A stretch of 64,000 nucleotides of DNA from positions 12,315 to 76,314 of the forward strand of contig NZ_JBEEAC010000028.1 of the NCBI RefSeq assembly GCF_040120695.1. Direction: 5' to 3'. The translations under genes were made by a program, and so were the position numbers. The DNA comes from Plantactinospora sp040120695. Its GTDB lineage: Bacteria > Actinomycetota > Actinomycetes > Mycobacteriales > Micromonosporaceae. The notes below the pieces were generated by a model that was not told the origin of the DNA, searched no databases, and was given only the letters and a program-made list of their open reading frames with translations. Shown one piece after another: positions 1 through 11,414 of the stretch (positions are counted from its first letter, which is position 1; the number at the start of each line of letters is the position of its first letter).

Positions 1-2
1 CG

Positions 3-695
3 GTGGTGCACCGGGTGGTCGACCGGCTGGAGTCGCTCGCCGGTCGCTGCGGTACGCCGCTGCGGGTGACCGTGCCGGAGAACCCGGTGATCGCCGAGGT
101 CGACCCGCGCCGGGTGGAGCGGATCCTGCGCAACCTGGTCGGCAACGCGGTGGAGCACGGTGCCGGGAAGCCGGTGACGGTGGTCCTGGCGGCGGACGAG
201 ACGGCGGTGGCGATCACGGTCCGGGATCACGGTGTGGGGCTGCGGCCCGGCGAGGAGAAGCTGGTCTTCAACCGGTTCTGGCGGGCCGACCCGTCCCGGG
301 CCCGGCAGACCGGTGGCACCGGGCTCGGCCTCTCCATCAGCCTGGAGGACGCCCGGTTGCACGGTGGCTGGTTGGAGGCGTGGGGCGCATCGGGCGAGGG
401 CGCCCAGTTCCGGCTGACCCTGCCGGCCCGGGCCGGTGACCGGCTGACCTCGTCACCGTTGCGGCTGGTGCCGGCCGACGCGTCGGTGTCGGCCCCGGAC
501 ATCCTCGGCTGGACCGTACCGACCCTGGCCGGCGACGGACCCGCCACGCCGCCGCCCGGCGCGGACAGTGCGGAGGCCGCCGCCGACGCCCCGGCCGGGA
601 CGGCGACGCCGGACGAGGCCGTCGATCCGGTACCGGGCGGGCTGGCCGCGCCGCGGGCGCCGGCCGACGCCGAGCGGAGCGAGGTGACCAGATGA
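3..695 (+). CDS. mtrB: Sensor histidine kinase MtrB, C-terminal part (5' end outside window)
   Basis: This is the catalytic end of a membrane sensor kinase that phosphorylates the response regulator MtrA, which in actinobacteria controls cell wall and division genes. The visible part holds the HATPase module: N box RNLVGNAVEHG (fragment residues 43-53), G1 box DHGVGL (75-80), F box FNRFWRAD (89-96) and G2 box GGTGLGLSI (104-112). The sensor, HAMP and His-box regions lie upstream of the window, so the GTG at the left edge is an internal codon, not a start. A low-complexity Ala/Pro tail follows the ATPase domain. The stop codon overlaps the start of lpqB by four bases, and mtrB-lpqB is the conserved actinobacterial order, which is the main reason to call MtrB rather than a generic kinase. 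Confidence 0.88.
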   Translation: MVHRVVDRLESLAGRCGTPLRVTVPENPVIAEVDPRRVERILRNLVGNAVEHGAGKPVTVVLAADETAVAITVRDHGVGLRPGEEKLVFNRFWRADPSRARQTGGTGLGLSISLEDARLHGGWLEAWGASGEGAQFRLTLPARAGDRLTSSPLRLVPADASVSAPDILGWTVPTLAGDGPATPPPGADSAEAAADAPAGTATPDEAVDPVPGGLAAPRAPADAERSEVTR

Positions 696-2503
696 GCCGG
701 CGCCGCATCGCGCTCGGTGCCGTCGCGATGCTGCTCTCCGGGCTGGCCGCCTGTGGCATCCCCGGCGAGAGCGACGTGCGGATCGACGGCAAGGGGCCGG
801 TGGCCGACGCCGCCCCGGCCGACCGTCCGGCGGCGCGGCCGCCCGGACGTACCGCGAGCGGCAGCGATCCCGAGACGTTCGCCAAGAACTTCCTCACCGC
901 CGCGGCCGGCGAGGCCGGCGAGGCCTACAAGCGGGTCAACGAGTACATCCTGGAAGGCGCGAGGTTCGACTCGAAAGCGGAGAAGGGTGACATCAACGTC
1001 GTCCGGGTCGAGCCCGGCGGGATCCAGGTCACCCAGAACAAGGACGGCACCAGCAAGGTGATCGTCACTGTCCAGCAGGTCGGAGTACTCCGGGCGAACG
1101 GCTCGATCGGCGAGCCGGTGCAGCAGGACACGTCGTACTCCTTCGTCGTCGGCGCCGCGCCGACCGACCCGGGGCCGGGCGGCGGGCTGTGGGTGCTGGA
1201 GAAGCCACAGGTGCTGCTGATGACCGACGACGCCCTACAGGACTACTACCAGGAACACACCATCTACTTCTGGAACACCAACGGCACCTCGCTGGTACCG
1301 GACCTGCGCTACCTGCCGCGTACGGTGCCGGTGCAGCGGCACGCCACCGCCGTGCTCGAATGGCTGACCGGCGGCCCGTCGGAGTGGCTCAAGTCGGCCG
1401 TCGCGCTGCCCGAGGGCACCAGTCCGGTGGGTAACGTGCCCGCCCCGGAGGAGGGGGGCCGGCTCGAAATCAACCTCGCGGTCAAGGCCGGCGCCCTGGA
1501 GACCGAGCGCGACCTGGAGAGGCTCTTCACCCAGATCGTCTGGTCGCTGCGGACCAACCAGTTGCTCGACAACGAGCTGGAACTGAAGATCCAGAACCAG
1601 TCGAAGATGATCGAGGTTGCCGCCGACTACCGCCGGGACAACCCGCTCTACGAGCTCGACGGCGCCGCCGCCCGGTACGGCGTCTTCGCGGGCCGGATCT
1701 ATCCGCTCACCAGCCCGGGCGAGCCGAACCCGGTGCCGATTCCCGCGGCCGAGAACCACGACATCGTCACCGCCGGGTTGAGCCGCAACCGCGACGACGT
1801 GGCGGTGGCGCTGGTCGTCCGGGACGGCGACTCCCTCCGGCTGCGTACGGGCACCGGTCCGGGGGTGGCGAGCAGTCTCCTGACCAGCGAGGAGAAGTAC
1901 GACGACATCAGCCGGCCGGTGTGGCTGAAGGAGGCGTTGATCGGCGGACCGGTCGGGTTGGTCGTCGCCGAGGGCCGGCTCTGGACCTTCACCGCCGGAA
2001 ATCCCCGGCTGACCCGGGTCTCGTTCTCCGGCGCGGACCTGAGCGTGACGGCGGTGGCGGCGTCGTTGGACGGCAACCGGATCGCCTTCGTATCCGGCGG
2101 CCGGCTCTACGTCGCGGGGGTACGGCCGATCGACGGCGGGCTGAACGTCGAGCTGCCCCGCCAGCTGGCCACCTCGTTGCACTCGCTGAGCGCGGTGGAC
2201 TGGTTCGGCGAGAACCTGCTCGTGGTGGCCGGTCTGGACGGCGAGGACGCCAAGGCGATCAACCGGATCAACGTGGACGGGACGCTGGAGTCGCGGCAGA
2301 TCAGGTACGTCAGTGCCGCCCCCGTCGAGGCGCTGGCCGCCGACCCCACCTTCCTGGCGGTGCGGCCGTTGCCCCTGACGTACGAGGCGAACGAGGTGGC
2401 CTTCGTCTCCGACACGATCATCACTCGGAGCCAGGTCGCACCCGGTGCGGGCGAGCCCCCGGCCAACGCGAACTCGGCCACCGCCTCCTTCTACCTCTAC
2501 TGA
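692..2503 (+). CDS. lpqB: Lipoprotein LpqB, GerMN and beta-propeller domains
   Basis: A 603-residue secreted lipoprotein thought to act as an accessory to the MtrAB two-component system at the outer face of the membrane. The N-terminus has a short positive region, a hydrophobic stretch and a lipobox ending LAAC with the acylated Cys at residue 21. A GerMN (sporulation/germination-type) domain covers roughly residues 195-330, and a repeated beta-propeller-like region makes up the C-terminal half, as in LpqB of Mycobacterium (Rv3244c). The ATG overlaps the mtrB stop, so the two are translationally coupled. Length and position match the family. Confidence 0.93.
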   Translation: MSRRRIALGAVAMLLSGLAACGIPGESDVRIDGKGPVADAAPADRPAARPPGRTASGSDPETFAKNFLTAAAGEAGEAYKRVNEYILEGARFDSKAEKGDINVVRVEPGGIQVTQNKDGTSKVIVTVQQVGVLRANGSIGEPVQQDTSYSFVVGAAPTDPGPGGGLWVLEKPQVLLMTDDALQDYYQEHTIYFWNTNGTSLVPDLRYLPRTVPVQRHATAVLEWLTGGPSEWLKSAVALPEGTSPVGNVPAPEEGGRLEINLAVKAGALETERDLERLFTQIVWSLRTNQLLDNELELKIQNQSKMIEVAADYRRDNPLYELDGAAARYGVFAGRIYPLTSPGEPNPVPIPAAENHDIVTAGLSRNRDDVAVALVVRDGDSLRLRTGTGPGVASSLLTSEEKYDDISRPVWLKEALIGGPVGLVVAEGRLWTFTAGNPRLTRVSFSGADLSVTAVAASLDGNRIAFVSGGRLYVAGVRPIDGGLNVELPRQLATSLHSLSAVDWFGENLLVVAGLDGEDAKAINRINVDGTLESRQIRYVSAAPVEALAADPTFLAVRPLPLTYEANEVAFVSDTIITRSQVAPGAGEPPANANSATASFYLY

Positions 2504-2521
2504 GCTGCTGCCCGGGGAGGC

Positions 2522-3235
2522 GTGGTGCTGGCGGGGGTCTGGACCGAGTTGACCGATCTGGTGCTGCCGGCCGAGTGCGCGGGTTGTCGCGCCGAACGGT
2601 TGCCGTTGCGCCAGGGTGCCTGCCCAGGCTGTGCCGCCGCGCTGCGGGCCCTGCGCCCGGCCCCGGTACGCCCCACCCCGGCGCCGCCGGGCCTGCCGGA
2701 CTGCGTGGCGCTCGGCAGCTACCAGGGCGCGTTGCGGGAGTCGCTGCTGTCGTACAAGGAACGGGGCCGGCACGGGCTGGCCCGGCCGCTGGGCAGGTTG
2801 CTCGCGGAGGTGGTGGCGGAGGCCGCCACTGGGCGCCGACCGGTGCTGCTGGTGCCGGTACCGGCGACCGCACGGTCGGTACGGGCCCGGCACGGCGACC
2901 ATCTGCGCCGGCTTGCCCGGCACTGCGCCGCCCGGCTCCGGGCTGCCGGCTGGCCGGTCGTGGTGGCCCACCCGCTGCGCGCGGCGCCCCGACCCGACTC
3001 GGCGACGCTGGACAGCGCCGGCCGGGCAGCGGCGGCCCGGGACGCCTTCCAGCTCCGGTCGGGCCGGTCGGACCCGGTCCGCCGGATGGCCGCCGGCCGG
3101 GTGGTGGTGCTGCTGGACGACATCGTGACCACCGGGGTCACGCTCGCGGCGGTGGCCGGGCGGCTGGAGAGCGCGGGAATCCCGGTGTACGCGGCGGCGG
3201 TGCTGGCCGCCACCGTCCGACGGGGGCGTGGTTAG
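2522..3235 (+). CDS. ComF-family phosphoribosyltransferase-like protein
   Basis: A 237-residue protein of the ComF/GntX family, the neighbour of lpqB in many actinobacteria (Rv3242c-like). The N-terminus has two CxxC pairs (Cys19/22 and Cys34/37) that probably bind zinc. The C-terminal half has the PRPP-binding loop of type I phosphoribosyltransferases, LLDDIVTTGVTL, near residue 198. ComF proteins in competent bacteria help single-strand DNA uptake or processing; the role in actinomycetes is unknown. The start is uncertain: GTG at 2522 and GTG at 2525 both follow a GGGGAGG sequence at 2514-2520 very closely. It lies 18 bases after lpqB and is probably in the same transcript. Confidence 0.82.
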   Translation: MVLAGVWTELTDLVLPAECAGCRAERLPLRQGACPGCAAALRALRPAPVRPTPAPPGLPDCVALGSYQGALRESLLSYKERGRHGLARPLGRLLAEVVAEAATGRRPVLLVPVPATARSVRARHGDHLRRLARHCAARLRAAGWPVVVAHPLRAAPRPDSATLDSAGRAAAARDAFQLRSGRSDPVRRMAAGRVVVLLDDIVTTGVTLAAVAGRLESAGIPVYAAAVLAATVRRGRG

Positions 3236-3431
3236 CCACTCCGCAGAAAAGTCACTCTACGTGCCGCGACATTCACCCTGTCGTGCATCTCATGCAAATC
3301 TTCCCACCGTTCTTGGTGACCGGGGTGACTGTCGGGGCGATTGGGGTTAGCGTCTGGGTTACCGAGGGTATGACGGATGTTCCAACGCCCCTCGGATGCG
3401 TGGAGGGAGGCACCGCCGTTGTTCTCGACCC

Positions 3432-3479
3432 GGTCAAGCCGAATGGATCCTCCAGGGGCGGGCTGACCGGGGCTTTTTT
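3432..3479 (+). promoter_or_regulatory. Possible transcription attenuator in the hpf leader
   Basis: The 282 bases between the ComF-like gene and hpf hold no gene. Near its end, GGTCAAGCC at 3432-3440 can pair with GGCTGACC at 3461-3468 (one bulged A). The same first segment also contains AAGCC, which can instead pair with GGCTT at 3471-3475, immediately before a run of six T at 3474-3479. The two pairings exclude each other, the pattern expected of a terminator/antiterminator switch about 40 bases before hpf. No known riboswitch class was recognised and the terminator-type stem is short. Confidence 0.3.
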
Positions 3480-3517
3480 GTTTCCGCAGACTCTCCGATG
3501 GCGCAGGGAGGTCACGC

Positions 3518-4180
3518 ATGGATCTCGTGGTCAAGGGTCGCAACGTCGAAGTGCCGGATCATTACCGTGTGCACGTAGCCGAGAAGCTCGCCAAGATCGA
3601 ACGGTACGATCACAAGCTTATTCGGATCGACGTGGAACTCTTTCACGAACGCAATCCGCGACAGTCCGATCACTGCCAGCGAATAGAGATTACCTGTATC
3701 TCCCGGGGACCGGTGGTCCGGGCGGAGGCATGTGCGAAGGACTTTTACAGTGCCCTCGACGCGGCGATCTCGAAGCTCGACACGAGACTGCGCCGGGCCG
3801 CCGACCGGCGTCGCGTGCACCGTGGCCGGCATGCCCCGGTCTCCGTTGCCGCCGCCACCGCTGGGCTACCGGTCGTCGACGCGAGTGACTCGGCGCTGGC
3901 CACCCTCACCGCACCCGCACCGGCCCGGTCGACCGACAACGGCCGTGCGGCCCAGGAACCCGAGTTCGACGAGCACGACGAGTACGACGACAGCCAGCCC
4001 TGGCGCATCGCCCGGAAGAAGCTGCACCCGGCCGATCCGATGACGGTCGACGACGCGCTGTTCCAGATGGAACTCGTCGGCCACGACTTCTACCTGTTCC
4101 TGGACAAGGAGTCCGGCCGCCCCAGCGTCGTCTACCGGCGCAAGGGTTACGACTACGGCATCATCGCCCTGGCCAGCTGA
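3518..4180 (+). CDS. hpf: Long-form ribosome hibernation promoting factor
   Basis: A 220-residue long-type HPF (YfiA/RaiA family) that binds the 30S subunit and joins two 70S ribosomes into inactive 100S dimers in stationary phase or stress. The N-terminal ribosome-binding domain occupies about residues 1-100 and begins MDLVVKGRNVEV. A variable linker (about 105-155) is followed by the C-terminal dimerisation domain (about 160-220), ending in a YRRKGYDYGIIAL-type segment. A clear Shine-Dalgarno GGGAGG precedes the ATG. A strong hairpin just downstream ends the unit. Confidence 0.95.
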   Translation: MDLVVKGRNVEVPDHYRVHVAEKLAKIERYDHKLIRIDVELFHERNPRQSDHCQRIEITCISRGPVVRAEACAKDFYSALDAAISKLDTRLRRAADRRRVHRGRHAPVSVAAATAGLPVVDASDSALATLTAPAPARSTDNGRAAQEPEFDEHDEYDDSQPWRIARKKLHPADPMTVDDALFQMELVGHDFYLFLDKESGRPSVVYRRKGYDYGIIALAS

Positions 4181-4190
4181 CTCCACCGTT

Positions 4191-4228
4191 GCCCACCGGC
4201 CCGGGGCTCGTCCCCAGGGCCGGTGGGC
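4191..4228 (+). terminator. Hairpin terminator after hpf, possibly bidirectional
   Basis: A perfect 12-base stem, GCCCACCGGCCC (4191-4202) with GGGCCGGTGGGC (4217-4228), has a further GGGG/CCCC pairing inside the loop. It lies between the convergent hpf and GNAT genes. There is no long T run, as is common in high-GC actinomycetes. Confidence 0.7.
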
Positions 4229-4283
4229 ATGACCATCCCCGCCCGTCAACCGTCGCCGGGGCGGTGGCTGGAGGTTCCGCCGA

Positions 4284-5567
4284 TCAGCCCCCGACCCCCG
4301 GCCGATCGGCGTCGGTGAAGAGCCCGAGGTCGTCGGGGAGCAGGGCGCCGACCCAGGCGTCGACCCGGTTGCCCCGGTGGCTGAGGGCGTGCCGCGCGGT
4401 GCCCTCGATGGTGAACCCGGCCTTCTGGGCGGCCCGGCGCGACGCGGTGTTGCCCACGTTGGCCCGCCACTCGAGCCGGGCCAGATCCAGGGCGGTGAAG
4501 CCCCAGGCGGCAACGGCCGCGGCCGCCGCCGGGCAGTAGCCACGCCCCCGCGACCAGGGTGCGACCAGGTAACCCAGGTCGCCGACGAGGGGATCGCCCG
4601 GGGAGATCCGCAGCTCCATCACCCCGCTGTACCGGTCGGATCCGTCGGCGATCGCGAAGACGGCGCCGGTGCCCCGACGCCACACCGTCCGGCTGTACTC
4701 GTGCACGAAGTACTCCGCGTCCGACCGCTGGTACGGGTCCGGCACGGTGGTCCAGCGGATGCTCTCCGGGTCGCGGCAGGTCGCCACGATCGCCTCCAGG
4801 TCGGGCTCGTGCAGGGGGCGGAGCCGCAGCTCCGTACCGTCGGCGGTCCGGGCGAAGAGCACCGGTTGGGCGGCGGCGAAGACGGCGGCCCGGCGCGCCG
4901 GGAGTGAGCCGGCACCGGCCGGAGCACCCGGCTGCGCCGCGCCGTCCGGCTGATCCGGGTCGGTGCCGGTCAGGTCCTCCGGAAGCAGTGAGCCGATCCA
5001 GCCCTCCCGGCTGCCGCCCGGACGTGGGGCGGCGAGCCGGAGCCGTCCGTCGACCTGGAAGCCGGCCCGCAGCGCGACCAGCCGGGAGGCGTGGTTGCCG
5101 ACCTCCGCCTGCCAGATGATCCGGCGCAGCCCCAGCTCCTGGAAGGACCACCTGCTCACCGCCCGGGTCGCCCGGACCGCCACGCCGCGGCCGCGGGCCC
5201 AGGGGGCGGTCCAGTAGCCGACCTCCCCGGACCGGAGCACCGAGTCGACGGTGATCAGGCCGCAGGAGGCGAGGAGTTCTCCGGTGCCGGCGTCGCAGAC
5301 CGCGAACGGCGCTCCGGAGCCGTTCAACCACGCCTGCGGAGCCCGCTTGGTCACGAAGTCGATCGCGTCCTCGACCCGGTACGGGCTGGGCACGTTGGTC
5401 CAGCGCTGGATCTGCGGATCCTGGCATGCCCGGTACACGTCGTCGGCGTCCTCGGCCCGCCACGGCCGGAGCCGCAGTCCCGCCTCGACGATCTCGACGC
5501 CGTCCGGGCGGCTGCTCCGGTTCACCGGGCGGCTGTTCTGGTCCATCCGGTCATCGTGCCGGAGCAT
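4284..5567 (-). CDS. Tandem GNAT (RimJ/RimL-type) acetyltransferase
   Basis: A 427-residue protein made of two consecutive GNAT domains of the ribosomal-protein-acetyltransferase type, joined by a Pro/Ala/Gly-rich linker near residues 200-230. Each half has the typical start (LRLRPWRAEDADDVYR, then LRLRPLHEPDLEAI), the mid-domain PWARGRG or PWSRGRG motif that contacts acetyl-CoA, and the RLEW/RIIWQAEVGN strand. The substrate cannot be told from sequence. An internal ATG at residue 8 (genome 5546) is an alternative start. The gene is divergent from secA and convergent with hpf. Confidence 0.82.
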   Translation of the reverse strand: MLRHDDRMDQNSRPVNRSSRPDGVEIVEAGLRLRPWRAEDADDVYRACQDPQIQRWTNVPSPYRVEDAIDFVTKRAPQAWLNGSGAPFAVCDAGTGELLASCGLITVDSVLRSGEVGYWTAPWARGRGVAVRATRAVSRWSFQELGLRRIIWQAEVGNHASRLVALRAGFQVDGRLRLAAPRPGGSREGWIGSLLPEDLTGTDPDQPDGAAQPGAPAGAGSLPARRAAVFAAAQPVLFARTADGTELRLRPLHEPDLEAIVATCRDPESIRWTTVPDPYQRSDAEYFVHEYSRTVWRRGTGAVFAIADGSDRYSGVMELRISPGDPLVGDLGYLVAPWSRGRGYCPAAAAAVAAWGFTALDLARLEWRANVGNTASRRAAQKAGFTIEGTARHALSHRGNRVDAWVGALLPDDLGLFTDADRPGVGG

Positions 5568-5611
5568 TCGCGCTGGGCGTAACCGGATTTACCGGCCCTC
5601 ACGGCTACTAT

Positions 5612-5626
5612 CGGACAGAATGTCCG
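5612..5626. promoter_or_regulatory. Short inverted repeat between GNAT gene and secA
   Basis: CGGACA (5612-5617) and TGTCCG (5621-5626) form a perfect six-base inverted repeat with a three-base spacer, inside the divergent promoter region about 90 bases before secA. It could be an operator or a chance palindrome; no regulator can be assigned. Confidence 0.25.
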
Positions 5627-5717
5627 GTTCGCTGAACAGGAGGGGCGGCGCGACTGACGATCGGGCCGGTGATGCGCCTACGATGGTTCGGCAGACTGTC
5701 TAGGGGAGCGTTGATCC

Positions 5718-8570
<2,853 letters not shown>

Positions 8571-8576
8571 TCAGTC

Positions 8577-8616
8577 CCGGTGCCCCCGACCACCGTCCGG
8601 TGGCCGGGGGCACCGG
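8577..8616 (+). terminator. Hairpin terminator of secA
   Basis: An 18-base stem (8577-8594 with 8599-8616, one mismatch) with a four-base loop starts six bases after the secA stop codon. It is GC-rich and lacks a T run. Confidence 0.75.
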
Positions 8617-8641
8617 TGTCTCCGGACCGGTGGCACCCCTG

Positions 8642-8767
8642 CCCGGTCAGCCGGCTCGGTAGGTGGTCGGCTGCCCGGTCAGCCGGCTCGGCGGGTGGTC
8701 GGCTGCCCGGTCAGCCGGCTCCCCAGGTGGTCGGCTGCCCGGTCAGCGGGCTCGGCAGGTGGTCGGC
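8642..8767. repeat. Four tandem copies of a 32-bp repeat
   Basis: Four head-to-tail units begin at 8642, 8674, 8706 and 8738, each starting CCCGGTCAGCSGGCTC and ending GGTGGTCGGC. Copies differ at a few positions around the middle. The array lies directly after the secA terminator in a 440-base stretch (8571-9011) where I see no gene. The rest of that stretch, 8768-9011, shows no recognisable signal. Confidence 0.9.
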
Positions 8768-9011
8768 GCCGACCTGGGTGACGCGCCCGGCCCCGGGACG
8801 CCTGCCGCCGGCCCGGCCCCCGGGACTGGTGAGGGCTAGACCCGGTCGGTCAGTAGCCCCCACATCGCCCGGGCGGTGCCGTGGCGGGCCGACCGGGCCG
8901 AGGAACTGCTGCGCGGCGGTCCCGGCCAGGCCCCGGGACGCGTGCTGCCGGCGACCTCGGAACTGGTGGGGTCGGCCGTCGGCGAGACCGCCATCGTGCG
9001 GCCTGGGCCGT

Positions 9012-9671
9012 TCAGAGCAGGGCCACGGCGGTCCCGACCCAGCTGCCCCGGCGCCGCTCGATCCGGAACGCCATCGCCCAGGTACGCCCGGCGACGCCGA
9101 CCGCGGCGGCCGCCTCGACGACCCCGGGCCGCGGTTCACAGACCCGTAACCGACGCAGCCGCACGGTCCGGACCGGCTGCCCGGGTCGACTCCGGCCGGA
9201 GACCCGGCTCGTGGCGGAGGCGAGTTGCGCGACCATCCCGGCGGCGTCGGGCGGACTGGCCAGTGCCCGCACGTGCCAGGCCGGCCGGTAGCCGTTGACG
9301 ATTTCCAGGCAGGTGTCCAGGAACCGCTTCGCCGCCTGCTTCGCCTCGGGTGTCGCGCCGGCCACGGCGGCAGCGAGCGGCGGACGACCGCCGTCGCCAT
9401 GGTCGGAGCGGACAGCCGAAGCCACCGCCCGCTCGACGGGTCGGGCGGGGGCCTTCGGCACGGTGGCCGGGCGGGTCGCCGCGCCGGGGTGGCGGCTCTC
9501 GGCGGCGGCCGGCCGGAAGCGTTCGACACCGTTCCGGACGACTCGGGGTGAGGGTGCCGGGTCGACCCAGGTCTCCGGGACGCATTCGTCGTCGAAGGGC
9601 GGATCAAGGGGCGGCACGGGGCGCAGGCGCACGGTGGGCCGGACGGGCGGCCGGGTGCGGGCGAGGGGCAT
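9012..9671 (-). CDS. Rv3235-family protein
   Basis: A 219-residue protein of the Rv3235 family, found beside secA in many actinobacteria and of unknown function. The first half is Pro/Arg-rich and probably disordered. The conserved half (about residue 105 onward) contains the KRFLDTCLEIVNGYRPAWHVRAL segment region and ends in the RRGSWVGTAVALL strand. No signal peptide or transmembrane segment is visible. A near-consensus promoter lies about 50 bases upstream. Confidence 0.75.
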   Translation of the reverse strand: MPLARTRPPVRPTVRLRPVPPLDPPFDDECVPETWVDPAPSPRVVRNGVERFRPAAAESRHPGAATRPATVPKAPARPVERAVASAVRSDHGDGGRPPLAAAVAGATPEAKQAAKRFLDTCLEIVNGYRPAWHVRALASPPDAAGMVAQLASATSRVSGRSRPGQPVRTVRLRRLRVCEPRPGVVEAAAAVGVAGRTWAMAFRIERRRGSWVGTAVALL

Positions 9672-9724
9672 CCTCGTTCCCTTCTTGATCTTGCGTTTGC
9701 TTTCGTTTGCCTCCGACAGCTATT

Positions 9725-9753
9725 TTTCTAGCCCATTCACTGGCAGTCGTCAA
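9725..9753 (-). promoter_or_regulatory. Near-consensus housekeeping promoter for the Rv3235-family gene
   Basis: On the minus strand TTGACG (9753-9748) and TAGAAA (9730-9725) are separated by exactly 17 bases. The stretch downstream is unusually A-rich and leads after about 50 bases to the ATG at 9671. The remaining part of the 309-base gap (9672-9980) shows no gene. Confidence 0.65.
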
Positions 9754-9980
9754 TGGCTTTGAGTCGTTTGCCGGGTATGGGTCGGCACAGCTGCCCCGAT
9801 GGCCGGGCGGCACGGCTCCCTGCTGGCACGGGCGCCGGGGGTGCGGGCAGAGATCACCCGAGGGCTTGCGCGCCACGATCCCCGCTCGGCCTGGCGTGCA
9901 GCCTGGCGGAAGCGGCGGTGGTGAGCTGTCTGGGGTGGACGCTAGCCGACCGGTCCGACACCGGTCCCGTGCTGCGGCGG

Positions 9981-10208
9981 CTAATCGGGAAGACGCTCCA
10001 CCAGCGGGTTGTCGGCCACCCACTCGGCGGTCTCGGCGTACTTGCGCTGGATGTACTCCTCCAGGCGGGCGCGCTCCACCCGCCACTGCCCTCGGCCGCC
10101 GATCTTGATCGCCGGCAGTTCACCGCTGCGCACCATGTGGTAGACCTGCGAGTCCGAGACGTTCAGCTCGGCGGCTACATCGGACAAGAGCAGGAACCTG
10201 GGTTCCAA
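9981..10208 (-). CDS. Small helix-turn-helix (excisionase/BldC-like) DNA-binding protein
   Basis: A 75-residue protein with one MerR/excisionase-type winged helix, LLLSDVAAELNVSDSQVYHMV, followed by the wing GELPAIKIGGRGQWRV and a recognition-helix-like segment LEEYIQRKY. The size and fold match the AlpA/BldC group of short regulators; no phage genes lie nearby, so a chromosomal regulator is more likely than an excisionase. Only 27 bases separate it from the Lrp-type gene upstream, so they may be cotranscribed. Confidence 0.8.
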   Translation of the reverse strand: MEPRFLLLSDVAAELNVSDSQVYHMVRSGELPAIKIGGRGQWRVERARLEEYIQRKYAETAEWVADNPLVERLPD

Positions 10209-10235
10209 GAGAACTCCCGGTAATTGGTGACCGCC

Positions 10236-10718
10236 TCAGTTTGCCACCGACTGCGGTGTGGTCGCCTCCGCCGTCAGGTCCCGACCCGGCAGCGGACTGG
10301 AGTAGACCACGCTGGTGGTGACCGGGCCGAGCCCGGCGATCCGGCCCGCCACCTGCTCCAGGTGGCGCATCGACCGGGCGACGACCTTGAGTACGAAGCA
10401 GTCCTCGCCGGTCACGTGGTGCGCCTCAACGATCTCCGGAGTGCTCTTCAGCAGCGCGTGGAAGGGCCGGTAGTTGCCGCTCGGATAGCGGAGCCGGATG
10501 AAGGCGAGGATGTCCAGGCCGATCCGCTCCGGCACCACCACCGCCCGGTAGCCGGCTACCACCCCGGTCTCCTCCAGCCGTCGTACCCGCTCAGTCACCG
10601 CACTCGGCGACATCGCCACCAACCGGGCAAGCTCCGCGAAGCTGGCCCGCCCATGCCGTTGGAGTTCGGCGAGGATCCGCCAGTCGGTCGCATCGAGTGT
10701 CGGTGAATCGTCGGTCAC
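10236..10718 (-). CDS. Lrp/AsnC-family transcriptional regulator
   Basis: A 160-residue feast/famine regulator. The N-terminal winged helix begins LDATDWRILAELQRHG with the recognition region SPSAVTERVRRLEETG, and the C-terminal RAM (AsnC) domain has the TGEDCFVLKVVARSM segment that forms the amino-acid pocket. The frame is open further upstream, but the GTG at 10718 puts the start just before the family's usual first helix. It is divergent from the rhodanese gene, which may be its target. Confidence 0.88.
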   Translation of the reverse strand: MTDDSPTLDATDWRILAELQRHGRASFAELARLVAMSPSAVTERVRRLEETGVVAGYRAVVVPERIGLDILAFIRLRYPSGNYRPFHALLKSTPEIVEAHHVTGEDCFVLKVVARSMRHLEQVAGRIAGLGPVTTSVVYSSPLPGRDLTAEATTPQSVAN

Positions 10719-10811
10719 AGGAGCAGAATACCGGGGATTCCCCGGCAGACCCTTGCCGTGACCGGGGAACGTGCCTTCAGATGTGGAGGCTGCGGCCGTA
10801 CCGTTACGGTC

Positions 10812-11273
10812 ATGACCACGACCACCACGAACCCGGTGCTGGCGGTCCCGCCTGCCGCGCCCGACCAGGCCGCCGCCTGGTTCGTCGCCAAGCTGGCGGT
10901 GCAGACGGACGTCTCCGACGTGCACGCCGCGCTCGACAGCGACGATCCCGGCTTCGTCCTGCTCGACACGCGGGATCTGGCCTCATGGCGGCAGGGACAC
11001 ATCCCCGGCGCGGTTCACCTGCCGACCCGGATGATCCCGATGCGCGCCGCCCGGCTGCTCGACCCGGGAATCCCGGTTGTGACCTACTGCTGGGGGCCCG
11101 GCTGTGACGGCGCGACAAAGGCGGCGCTCGCGCTGAGCAGCCGGGGCTACCGGGTCAAGGAGATGATCGGCGGCATCGAGTACTGGATCCGGGAGGGCTT
11201 CCCGGTCCAGAGCGTCGGGGCCGAGCTGGTGACCCGGGCGGTGGACCCGCTGACCGCCCCGGCGCGGGCCTGA
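10812..11273 (+). CDS. Single-domain rhodanese-like protein
   Basis: A 153-residue protein with one rhodanese domain. Recognisable elements are LLDTRDLASWRQGHIPGAVHLP and the active loop YCWGPGCDGA, which contains the likely catalytic Cys. It probably moves sulfane sulfur or senses redox. I chose the ATG at 10812 over an upstream in-frame GTG because the domain begins right after it. It is divergent from an Lrp/AsnC regulator; this pair is a plausible regulator-target unit. Confidence 0.82.
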   Translation: MTTTTTNPVLAVPPAAPDQAAAWFVAKLAVQTDVSDVHAALDSDDPGFVLLDTRDLASWRQGHIPGAVHLPTRMIPMRAARLLDPGIPVVTYCWGPGCDGATKAALALSSRGYRVKEMIGGIEYWIREGFPVQSVGAELVTRAVDPLTAPARA

Positions 11274-11414
11274 GCGGTGCGACCCGACCCGATCTGCGGG
11301 TCCGCTGCCGTCCGGCACGCCGTCGGTGTACTACCGTCGCGGGTGAACGTCAGCGACGGCCGTGGCCCGGATCGGGCGCCGTCGCTGGCCGGCGTCGAGC
11401 GGGGGAGAACCAGC

